Shown piece after piece: positions 38,933 through 45,159 of a stretch of DNA of 64,000 nucleotides. The notes beneath the pieces are model-generated. The model was not told the origin of the DNA. It saw nothing but the letters and a program-made list of their open reading frames with translations, and searched no databases. Both the position numbers and the translations under genes were made by a program. Source of the stretch: Pseudomonas sp. CC6-YY-74 (lineage in GTDB: Bacteria; Pseudomonadota; Gammaproteobacteria; Pseudomonadales; Pseudomonadaceae). Each line of letters starts with the position of its first letter. The stretch's first letter is position 1. The stretch spans positions 379,501 to 443,500 of the forward strand of contig NZ_CP019947.1 in NCBI RefSeq assembly GCF_002025205.1, written 5' to 3'.

Positions 38933-39639
38933 GCTGCTGCCCCCATGGCTTGGCCGTAGTCGCGCTGGCGCTGCTGTTGAGCGGCCAGGGTCAGTACATC
39001 GCGGGTGTGCTCGAAGCCTTCGGGTGGAGAGATGACGCTAAAGCGAAGTTCGCCGTATTCGAGTTCGCCGTGGTAAGTGGCCTCTTTATCCAGCCACTCG
39101 ATCAGATCCGTGTCGCTGATGCCGTGCTCAGCGGGGGAGAGAAGCAGTGGCACCTCGTCCAGCGCTTCCTTCACGCGGTCGGCTATGTCGTGGATGCGGG
39201 TTTGAGCCAACTCGGCCTGGTTGGTTTTATTGCTGCCTGACTTGGTGAATTGCTCCGCGACAATGCCGAGTTGTTTGGCCGCCAACTTGAGCATCAACCA
39301 GTCGTCGTGGGTCAGGCGGTTGGCGACTTCGCGGTTGAGGTCTTCCCGGAGCTGCTTGGTGACGTTGTCGTGGTCGCACTGTTCCTCGCGCAGGCACTGG
39401 CGCAGCTTGCTCAAGGCAGCCTCGCGGGCATCTAGTTTGCGGTTGGTCTCGATCAAGTCAGCGGTGCGCTTGGCCAGGCTGTTGCTGGTGGCGCTGTTGA
39501 TTTTCTCCAGTTTGTGGATGAGGCGGTCAGCTGCTCGGCGGCCGGTGCGCAGGCCGGTGCAGTAGGTGATGCCGATCAGCATGGCAACGCATGCAGCGAT
39601 GGCGAACAGGGCGTAGAGCTGTGGGGTGGTGAGTGCCAT
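38929..39639 (-). CDS. Hypothetical membrane-anchored coiled-coil protein, 236 aa
   Basis: An N-terminal membrane segment (about residues 8-27) is followed by a long charged coiled-coil region (about 40-110) and a soluble acidic C-terminal part. AGGAG lies 6 nt before the ATG. The leader just upstream contains two CCACCAC motifs, one in a perfect small hairpin (39661-39675). The function is unknown; it is co-transcribed with the PrtN-like gene and the HD hydrolase. Confidence 0.7.
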   Translation of the reverse strand: MALTTPQLYALFAIAACVAMLIGITYCTGLRTGRRAADRLIHKLEKINSATSNSLAKRTADLIETNRKLDAREAALSKLRQCLREEQCDHDNVTKQLREDLNREVANRLTHDDWLMLKLAAKQLGIVAEQFTKSGSNKTNQAELAQTRIHDIADRVKEALDEVPLLLSPAEHGISDTDLIEWLDKEATYHGELEYGELRFSVISPPEGFEHTRDVLTLAAQQQRQRDYGQAMGAAA

Positions 39640-39652
39640 GGTGTGCTCCTGG

Positions 39653-39675
39653 GTGGTGGCGCTGGTGGTGGCAGC
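39653..39675 (-). promoter_or_regulatory. CCACCAC-loop hairpin before the ribosome site of the 236-aa gene
   Basis: Read on the minus strand, GCTG-CCACCAC-CAGC (39675-39661) is a 4-bp stem with a 7-nt loop. A second CCACCAC (39659-39653) then runs straight into CCAGGAG, the Shine-Dalgarno region. It lies in the 45-nt gap between the PrtN-like gene and this gene. It matches the loop of the leader and post-cro hairpins elsewhere in the prophage. Confidence 0.55.
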
Positions 39676-39684
39676 GGTTGTTGG

Positions 39685-40011
39685 TCAGTCGTTTGGTTCG
39701 GTGGCATCGCCCTGCAGCCGGGCCATTTCCTCGTCCGCCTTGTAGGCGCGGATGTCGATCAGTGCGGCAACGTGGCGGATGTGCGCGAACTTGGGCGCTT
39801 TGCGGCTGCTGTCCAGGGTGGTGATGGGCAGTTGAATGCGGCCGCTGTTGATCTCGGCCACAAACGACTGCTCGTTGAGGTTGCGGAAGTACTGCACGCG
39901 CAGCCTTTCCAGGGGGACAAGCACATCGCCGAAGGTGCGGTAGAGCAGCTCGATGGTGGCCGCCTCTGGTGCCTGCAGCAGGCGCAGCGGGGTTTGGTTT
40001 GCGCTAGTCAT
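39685..40011 (-). CDS. PrtN-like pyocin activator family protein
   Basis: The protein has 108 residues. The family pattern is visible in VPLERLRVQYFRNL, FVAEINSGRIQLPI and HVAALIDIRAYKADEEMA, as in PrtN, the activator of pyocin genes after DNA damage. In a temperate phage such a protein may act as an early DNA-binding regulator. It overlaps the preceding 65-aa gene by 8 nt. Confidence 0.7.
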   Translation of the reverse strand: MTSANQTPLRLLQAPEAATIELLYRTFGDVLVPLERLRVQYFRNLNEQSFVAEINSGRIQLPITTLDSSRKAPKFAHIRHVAALIDIRAYKADEEMARLQGDATEPND

Positions 40012-40201
40012 TGGCTGGCTTGGCCTCCTGCTTGGGTGCGTATGCCGGGTGGCCCCATGTGTTGAGGCAGTGGCGTTTGGTTAGCGCACGCAGGTGCTCG
40101 GGCACTTCCTGCAGGGCGGCGTTGCGCTCTGCGAGGGTGCCTTTCGCGATGATCTGCCGGGCGTAGTGGCGCGGCCTGGGTTCAAGCTGCTTGCTGCTCA
40201 T
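40004..40201 (-). CDS. Hypothetical phage protein, 65 aa
   Basis: This is a small basic protein with the pattern ERNAALQEVPEHLRALTKRH common in short Pseudomonas phage proteins of unknown role. GGGAGGTG sits 4 nt before the ATG. It overlaps both neighbours, so it is a real member of the leftward early operon. Confidence 0.7.
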   Translation of the reverse strand: MSSKQLEPRPRHYARQIIAKGTLAERNAALQEVPEHLRALTKRHCLNTWGHPAYAPKQEAKPAND

Positions 40202-40488
40202 GCCACCTCCCGTGGGTCAGGCGTGGCGGGCGGAGCAGGGCGCTCGATGCTGAGTTGCTCCGCCAGCCAGCGAATGCCGGCCGGTGTTACGCGAGTTGAG
40301 TAGCTGTACTGCAGGCCCAAATCATCGTGATACCAGCGACCTTCGTACTTCTGCAGGTAAAGCCTGTCACGCACCGGGAAAACCGGCAGGTTGCTGCTAT
40401 CCAACAAGCCTTTGGCGCGCATGCGCGCAATCAACTTGGTGCGTGTCAGGCCCAGGTGAGGTGCTGCCTCTTTGAGTGTGTAAGCCAT
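40198..40488 (-). CDS. KilAC-like antirepressor C-terminal domain protein
   Basis: The 96-residue protein has a helix-turn-helix-like start (YTLKEAAPHLGLTRTKLIARMRAKGLL) and a C-terminal VTPAGIRWLAEQL. This is the pattern of the KilAC (antirepressor C-terminal) domain found alone in many phages. It is a likely DNA-binding regulator. GAGGTG lies 6 nt upstream of the start. Confidence 0.75.
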   Translation of the reverse strand: MAYTLKEAAPHLGLTRTKLIARMRAKGLLDSSNLPVFPVRDRLYLQKYEGRWYHDDLGLQYSYSTRVTPAGIRWLAEQLSIERPAPPATPDPREVA

Positions 40489-40497
40489 GGGTGCACC

Positions 40498-41052
40498 TCA
40501 GGCCGCAGCCGCGAGGCTGTCGCGGTAGCCGGTGAGGAAGCGGCGCAGGTTATCGGCCAGCATGGCGTAGGCGCGGCGTGTGTCTGCAGGCAGGGTCAGC
40601 ATGCACGCCGCACCATGTAGCTCGATTTGCGCGGTGTAGCCGCCGAACCGGTTACGGCGGATCAGCAGGCATGGCTCCAGCTCATCGGCAGGCAGGTAGT
40701 AGGTGCCGCGGCCTTTGCGTAGCGCCTGGCGCAGGGTGCGCTCCAGGTCGGTGACAAGCAGGTACTCGTCCACGTCCGGCACGTTGGTAGGGGCGTGGCC
40801 GTTGACGATCTGCTCGATAAAGCGCGCGACGCGCTTGCCGTTGTCGGTGCGGTACTTGTCCAGAGATACGCTGTTGGCTGTGTTGCCGATGCGCACACGT
40901 ACGTCGATGGCTTGCGCGCACTGCTCGATGCTGACCGTTGCCGCCACCGACACACGCTCAGCATTGCTCAGCGTATGAATGAAGGTGCCATTGAGGGCGA
41001 CCTGGGCCTGCAGGCGGATAAAGCCCGGGGTGGTGAGGGTTAGTTGGCTCAT
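40498..41052 (-). CDS. Hypothetical phage protein, 184 aa
   Basis: A soluble alpha/beta protein with no motif I recognise. The sequence begins MSQLTLTTPGFIRLQAQ and is rich in beta-type stretches. It overlaps the first gene of the operon by 4 nt (ATGA) and is separated from the KilAC-like gene by 9 nt. It is probably an early protein of host takeover type, but this is only position-based. Confidence 0.7.
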   Translation of the reverse strand: MSQLTLTTPGFIRLQAQVALNGTFIHTLSNAERVSVAATVSIEQCAQAIDVRVRIGNTANSVSLDKYRTDNGKRVARFIEQIVNGHAPTNVPDVDEYLLVTDLERTLRQALRKGRGTYYLPADELEPCLLIRRNRFGGYTAQIELHGAACMLTLPADTRRAYAMLADNLRRFLTGYRDSLAAAA

Positions 41053-41231
41053 GCGGCGTCACCTCCCCATGGGTTGCCAGGGGTCGGCTGCGGCGCAGTC
41101 TGGCGGGGTTGCAGCTTGGGCTTGCCGCCGGTGATCACGACCAGGCAGCCCGTGGTAGCTTGCAGCTGCTCGATCAGGCGGCGGTTACTGGCGCAGGTTG
41201 GGTGGACGTGCAGGGTGGCTGTGGTGGCCAT
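41049..41231 (-). CDS. First gene of the leftward early operon, 60 aa, unknown
   Basis: A short protein beginning MATTATLHVHPTCASNRRL with a Pro-rich tail; no family was recognised. It is the first gene after the CI-regulated leftward promoter. Its ribosome site GAGG lies between two hairpins: CTCT-CCACCAC-AGAG just upstream and TGGC-CACCACA-GCCA overlapping the start codon. Its translation is therefore likely to be controlled at the RNA level. Confidence 0.7.
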   Translation of the reverse strand: MATTATLHVHPTCASNRRLIEQLQATTGCLVVITGGKPKLQPRQTAPQPTPGNPWGGDAA

Positions 41232-41258
41232 GGTGTTGCCTCGCTCTGTGGTGGAGAG
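41216..41258 (-). promoter_or_regulatory. Two tandem CCACCAC-loop hairpins in the leftward early leader
   Basis: On the minus strand, 41258-41244 reads CTCT-CCACCAC-AGAG and 41230-41216 reads TGGC-CACCACA-GCCA. Each has a perfect 4-bp stem and a 7-nt loop. The first begins at about the predicted transcript start, and the second contains the initiation codon. The Shine-Dalgarno GAGG lies between them. The 16 nt CTCTCCACCACAGAGC recurs exactly at 44973-44988. Confidence 0.6.
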
Positions 41259-41265
41259 TGAGGCG

Positions 41266-41317
41266 ATAGTTAACCCTATAGGTTATTATGTCAAATAAAA
41301 ATAACCTATTGGGTTGT
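41266..41317 (-). promoter_or_regulatory. Leftward early promoter with two repressor operators (PL-like)
   Basis: On the minus strand TTGACA (41294-41289), a 17-nt spacer and AACTAT (41271-41266) form a good sigma-70 promoter. The operator TTAACC-CTATA-GGTTAT (41270-41286) fills the spacer, and a second site ATAACC-TATTG-GGTTGT (41301-41317) lies upstream with centres 31 bp apart. Both match the sites at 44511-44567 next to cI, so this promoter should be silent in the lysogen. Confidence 0.75.
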
Positions 41318-41318
41318 T

Positions 41319-42173
41319 TTAAATTGCAGGATCCCTGCGGCCAAAGCAGTGCTGAAATCCTCCTCCACAAAACTCTTCGGATTCTGCCAAGCACTTCAGT
41401 AGCGCTGACTGCCAGTGATTTGGACCAAAATCCCTGCGGGAAGTAATGTAGCTTTTTTTCAAAAACTCCTTCAGTGCTGGCGTACCCGCGGATGCAAAGA
41501 TCTCAATGCTTGTCCTGAGTGTCCCTAGGTATGTGTTTATTGGAGCTTTGTAACGAACATTCAAGTCCAAAGTATCGAACTGGAACTTAAGCCGAGCGAA
41601 CTCGTTCGGGTCTAATGTTGCTGTCCTCTCCAGTGAAAATGTCACGACGAGGCCGGTGCGCTGTACTACCGCCTCTGCTATAAGGAACGGTTCAACTGGT
41701 CGTTGGCCGAAGTAAACATGTGAGAATTGACCCTCTGGTTTATCTCCAGCTTTAGCCCGTTTTAAGTTGTTGCATGGCTGGCAGCATGGGATCAGATTTT
41801 TAGCGTAGATTGCATGTGCTTTAAACTTAGAGCGAGGTAAATGATGGTCAAGATCAGTGATCGCCCCAAAACCGCAATAGGGGCAAATTTCAGCAGTTAG
41901 CTTTAAACGATCACGATAGTCTTCAAGCCGTCCACCAATCTGAACTTGGTTGTACGCGTTATGAATTGCTTCTAACAATGCTGACTCAGAAACTGTACCC
42001 TTTAGTGTGTTGCAGGGGTTGCCTAAGTTAGCATCATAGGCTTGGTAAAGTTGTAAGATGCGCGCCTTTTCGATATCGGTTAAAGGGTATACAGGGTTGC
42101 CATTCACTAGGGTCAGCGCAGTTGCAAGGTCTGCAGATGATGTGTTGGAATTTGGAGTGTTTAGTCGCCACAT
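41319..42173 (-). CDS. ptuB: HNH endonuclease, PtuB-like (Septu-type defence)
   Basis: The protein has 284 residues from the ATG at 42173. The HNH core is seen as CPYCGFGAITDLDHHLPRS, followed by NLIPCCQPCNNLKRA, with the zinc-knuckle cysteine pairs and the double His. Together with the ATPase gene immediately upstream (2 nt between stop and ATG) it matches the two-gene Septu arrangement, in which the PtuA ATPase guides a PtuB nuclease against phage. The region is clearly more AT-rich than the phage genes around it, a sign of recent gain. Other ATPase-HNH defence types remain possible. Confidence 0.75.
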   Translation of the reverse strand: MWRLNTPNSNTSSADLATALTLVNGNPVYPLTDIEKARILQLYQAYDANLGNPCNTLKGTVSESALLEAIHNAYNQVQIGGRLEDYRDRLKLTAEICPYCGFGAITDLDHHLPRSKFKAHAIYAKNLIPCCQPCNNLKRAKAGDKPEGQFSHVYFGQRPVEPFLIAEAVVQRTGLVVTFSLERTATLDPNEFARLKFQFDTLDLNVRYKAPINTYLGTLRTSIEIFASAGTPALKEFLKKSYITSRRDFGPNHWQSALLKCLAESEEFCGGGFQHCFGRRDPAI

Positions 42174-42175
42174 TA

Positions 42176-43822
42176 TCAAAAGCCTTCGAAAATGAGCTGG
42201 CTCATCACGTAGGCTCTAGCCTGCATGCTCAATCCGTAAGGCTGAAAAAAAGCTTCAATAATATCTAAGTCTTTATGTTCTTTTATTAGGCGGTCAAGAA
42301 CAGCGTGGAAGTCTGTGGCTCTTGTGTTTAGTCCGAATGTCTCGCCAGTCAATGTGCCTATACTTTCGCCAAAGGTCTCTTTACTCGGTCTCTGTATTGC
42401 AGTGATGTTTCCTTCGCGACGTACGATGTATGTGTGTTTTACAATGGTTTCTTGAAGTACGATAGGGGAGTGTGTAGCTACAATTGCAAATGCTCTTTTG
42501 GTGGATAATATTATACGTATGGCGTGCATAAGTGAGGCAAGTAGTGGGGGGTGTAGATGTGTTTCGGGTTCGTCAATTAATATAAGGGAGGATTGTGTCG
42601 TGTGCGCTGCAAGGCTAGCGATTATCTGCATCACAATTTTATGCCCGGTGCTCCAGATAAGGAACAATTTTTCCGGGTCATTGTCAAGAAGAAAGCGTGT
42701 TGTCAGGTTATGCTGATATGAAGAGAACGACGCTTCACTTGCAAGGCATCTCAATGCTCTATCCAGAATGTGTGTTGCGCCACTTTCTTCTACAAGTAAT
42801 AAAGTTTTTAGATATTCTTTCGCTAGCGATTCTACGGGTTTTAATAATGTGGTGGATACCTTGTCAGTCGTAGACAAGATAGCATTACTAGAGTGCTCAT
42901 TTTCAATTTGTGCTTGTAGCTCAGCAGCAATATCTCTCAATCCGCAAAATACGAAACGCCCGCCACCATCTTGGATGTCCTTAACTATTTGAACTCTTTC
43001 ATCAGCTTCACCTTCAACGCTTGGCTTCAATCCGGGTAGTCTAAAGCTGTCGAACGCACTGTAAGAAACAGTAATTATACGTGGGAAACCTATTCCTTCT
43101 GGAACGATCTTTCCTACGTCGTCGAACACACCATCCTGCCTGCTTTTTGTGGTTCCATGAGCTACTCGAGCTAGACGTGCTAATAGTGTGCTTTTGCCTG
43201 AGCCATTTTTACCTATTATAGAAATAATTCGACTGGGTATCGGGTGCGCAATACCGCCGACTTTCTGTACGAACTCTGGTAGTGAGTAGTCGAATTTTAT
43301 CTCTTGTTCCCAGCCTGCCACATGAAATGAAAAATCTAAATTCGTATGCTGAAGGCCATCGAAGTTCTTGTTTAATAGTGATTTTGCTGTTAGCAGAAAA
43401 TTATCATTTTCATTGAAGTATCTGAATAGGGATATGCTCCATCCTTCTTCGCTTCTGAATTCGTCACCTAGGCTCGGGTTGTAGGCGTAATCATTCAAGG
43501 ACTCGGCGAGAGAGGTTTTTAAACTCTCATCTAAAGCGGATAGGCGCTGGTAGTAGTCTAGGGATTGTCCAACGGAAACAAAATCTTCTGATAGAAAGTT
43601 GAAGTCTTTAGTAAGCTGGAGCGGGTCTGAAGATTTTTGATTTTTTTTAAGTATCTTTACAGACCCTATAAGGTTGTGTGATCTTTTTTCAGGAGGTCCC
43701 AGATAAACTAGACTATATTGAGTCTCGTAGCTGTAATCATTCCACTCGTTTTGAATTAGGGCAAACTTGTATGTGCCTGCATAGTTGGGTTCGGTTCGTG
43801 GAGGGAGAACTTGGAAAAACAT
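42176..43822 (-). CDS. ptuA: AAA/SMC-like ATPase, PtuA-like (Septu-type defence)
   Basis: The 548-residue protein has Walker A GKNGSGKST (about residue 205-213), a Walker B LILIDEPETHLHP, and the switch region ATHSPIVLQE. This is the OLD/RecF-like ATPase pattern used by many defence systems. The gene starts 22 nt after the cI stop on the same strand, so it is probably transcribed from the repressor promoter and expressed in the lysogen. No reverse transcriptase is present nearby, so it is not the retron-type version. Family assignment is by pattern and neighbour only. Confidence 0.78.
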   Translation of the reverse strand: MFFQVLPPRTEPNYAGTYKFALIQNEWNDYSYETQYSLVYLGPPEKRSHNLIGSVKILKKNQKSSDPLQLTKDFNFLSEDFVSVGQSLDYYQRLSALDESLKTSLAESLNDYAYNPSLGDEFRSEEGWSISLFRYFNENDNFLLTAKSLLNKNFDGLQHTNLDFSFHVAGWEQEIKFDYSLPEFVQKVGGIAHPIPSRIISIIGKNGSGKSTLLARLARVAHGTTKSRQDGVFDDVGKIVPEGIGFPRIITVSYSAFDSFRLPGLKPSVEGEADERVQIVKDIQDGGGRFVFCGLRDIAAELQAQIENEHSSNAILSTTDKVSTTLLKPVESLAKEYLKTLLLVEESGATHILDRALRCLASEASFSSYQHNLTTRFLLDNDPEKLFLIWSTGHKIVMQIIASLAAHTTQSSLILIDEPETHLHPPLLASLMHAIRIILSTKRAFAIVATHSPIVLQETIVKHTYIVRREGNITAIQRPSKETFGESIGTLTGETFGLNTRATDFHAVLDRLIKEHKDLDIIEAFFQPYGLSMQARAYVMSQLIFEGF

Positions 43823-43844
43823 TTGGACTTATCCCTAAGCAATT

Positions 43845-44492
43845 TTATAGGTCAGTAATTTTCCAGCGGGCGCGACCACAAATACTCCACTCTTCGCTCA
43901 TTCGTATAATCCGTTCAGGCCAATCAGGATTGAGCGCATATAGGTATTGCTCGCTCCCTTCTTGTTTCAGTTGTTTTAGCGTTGCAGCGCCATCGCTGGC
44001 TCGTTTCGCTGCGACAAAATGGCCCGGTAAAGCTTCGAGAGAAGGGTCGATTACGATTTTGTCGCCCTCAACAAACTTAGGCTCCATGCTCATTCCTTCA
44101 ACGCGAAGAATGAAAGCACGAGGCCCCACTGGGCCAGGAGCATCGATCCATTCTTCTGCATCCCTCGGGTCGAATGTGCCCTGCGGTTCGCACCATGCAC
44201 CAGCTGCAATCGAGCCGATCACAGGCAGCTTGCGGCCGGTGTGGCTTAGCGGTGTGGTGTTGCTGAGCTCACCAAGGCCGTAGGGCATATCTAGATAGCC
44301 ACTATGCAGGTCGAGAGCTTTCTCTATCTCGCGAGCGATCTGATCACCAATGCCCTTGGTTGGGTTTTTGCCCCCGAAAGCACTCACCTGTGCAGGTGCT
44401 TTGCCAAGGATATCGGCGATATCAGTCAGGCGGAGCTTTTTCTCTGCCAAGACTCTGCGGAAATTTCGTAAGCGGGTATCTGAGATCTTCAT
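43845..44492 (-). CDS. cI: CI-type phage repressor with S24 self-cleavage domain
   Basis: In the 215-residue protein the N-terminal helix-turn-helix lies at about 18-45 (RLTDIADILGKAPAQVSAFGG). The linker has an Ala-Gly cleavage site in IAAGAWCEP. The LexA-like S24 domain has the nucleophile Ser in VEGMSMEP and the Lys in FVAAKRAS. RecA-stimulated self-cleavage is therefore expected. There is no Shine-Dalgarno sequence before the ATG, and the predicted -10 (CAGAAT) is only about 6 nt away, so its mRNA may be leaderless as in lambda PRM. It is divergent from the Cro-like gene. Confidence 0.92.
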   Translation of the reverse strand: MKISDTRLRNFRRVLAEKKLRLTDIADILGKAPAQVSAFGGKNPTKGIGDQIAREIEKALDLHSGYLDMPYGLGELSNTTPLSHTGRKLPVIGSIAAGAWCEPQGTFDPRDAEEWIDAPGPVGPRAFILRVEGMSMEPKFVEGDKIVIDPSLEALPGHFVAAKRASDGAATLKQLKQEGSEQYLYALNPDWPERIIRMSEEWSICGRARWKITDL

Positions 44493-44510
44493 GCGCCAAT
44501 TCTGTCCGGA

Positions 44511-44570
44511 TTAACCTTTCAGGTGAATGTCCAGTCAGGTATTGCCATAATTAACCTTAATGGTTAAATT
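44511..44570. promoter_or_regulatory. Right operator region: cro promoter with two CI operators
   Basis: On the plus strand TTGCCA (44542-44547), a 17-nt spacer and TAAATT (44565-44570) form the cro promoter. Operator TTAACC-TTAAT-GGTTAA (44551-44567) lies exactly across the spacer. A second site, TTAACC-TTTCA-GGTGAA (44511-44527), lies toward cI and would overlap a cI promoter (TTCACC-N17-CAGAAT on the minus strand). The arrangement mirrors the leftward promoter. Confidence 0.75.
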
Positions 44571-44590
44571 GCTGGCTCGGAGGTGCACCC

Positions 44591-44824
44591 ATGAAATTGC
44601 GCGACTACATCAACCGCTTGGATGCCGAGCAGCTTTCGGCCTATGCAGAGCGCTGCAGCATTGCAGTGAACTACCTGCGTTTACACGTCAAGTATGCAAG
44701 CAAGGATCCAAGCGTCTCTTTGATCAAAGCACTGGCTCGTGAAAGCGAAGGACACGTTTCGCTTGCAGAGGTGCTTGAGCATTTTGGCGTTACTGAGACT
44801 CGGCCAACCAGTAAAGCAGCATAG
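44591..44824 (+). CDS. cro: Cro/YdaS-like transcriptional regulator
   Basis: The 77-residue protein begins MKLRDYINRLDAEQLSAYA, with helix-turn-helix features typical of the YdaS/Cro proteins that face a CI repressor. GGAGGTG lies 7 nt before the ATG, directly downstream of the operator-containing promoter. It probably binds the TTAACC-N5-GGTTAA operators and supports lytic growth. Confidence 0.8.
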   Translation: MKLRDYINRLDAEQLSAYAERCSIAVNYLRLHVKYASKDPSVSLIKALARESEGHVSLAEVLEHFGVTETRPTSKAA

Positions 44825-44828
44825 CTAG

Positions 44829-44852
44829 AAAAAAGGCGACCCAAGGGCCGCC
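44829..44852 (-). terminator. Minus-strand intrinsic terminator after cro
   Basis: On the minus strand GGCGGCC-CTTG-GGTCGCC is followed by six T. The stem is complete on this strand only with a G-U pair; on the plus strand the same position is an A-C mismatch and no T-run follows. It therefore serves a transcript coming from the right, antisense to the leader region 44870-45126. Confidence 0.6.
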
Positions 44853-44860
44853 CAGTTCCT

Positions 44861-45076
44861 CCGGCACACACACCACAGTGCTGCCGGGGGATGCAGTAGT
44901 CAGCGGAGCACACCACGTACCACACGCTGATTTACCGCACCCGCCAAGGCACGGATGCCTTGGGTTGCCTGCCTCTCCACCACAGAGCTGCAGGCTGTAA
45001 CAGCGGGGCGCATGCGGAGCATGTACCTCGCCATTGGGTTGCAAGCGGCTTTTCCACCACAGAGCCGCCGCTTGCA
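44861..45076. ncRNA. Cluster of hairpins with shared CCACCAC loops between cro and the CII-like gene
   Basis: Three hairpins share a loop motif in the plus-strand reading. In the first, CCGGCA (44861-44866) pairs with TGCCGG (44882-44887) around CACACACCACAGTGC. In the second, GCCTGC (44967-44972) pairs with GCAGGC (44990-44995) around 17 nt. In the third, GCAAGCGGC (45041-45049) pairs with GCCGCTTGC (45067-45075) around 17 nt. The last two loops are the same except for three pyrimidine changes. A plain CCAAGGC/GCCTTGG hairpin lies between the first two. The stems differ and the loops agree, as expected for a functional RNA. The 300 nt contain no credible gene. Confidence 0.6.
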
Positions 45077-45159
45077 TGTAGCCACCTTGCGAGTGACCAC
45101 GACGCTACTCTAGCAAAGGGCGCGTTATGTGGCACTGGCAACCTGTAAGGGTTAATGCC

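Noticed and set aside
41319..43822. Retron-type Septu (Ec78-like) interpretation of the ATPase/HNH pair
   Set aside because: No reverse transcriptase or msr-msd RNA is present next to the pair; the upstream gene is the phage repressor.
44790..45077. 95-codon minus-strand frame through the post-cro hairpin cluster
   Set aside because: The peptide only restates the repeated hairpins (repeated LWW/LCGG motifs) and has no ribosome site; the region is better explained as RNA structure.
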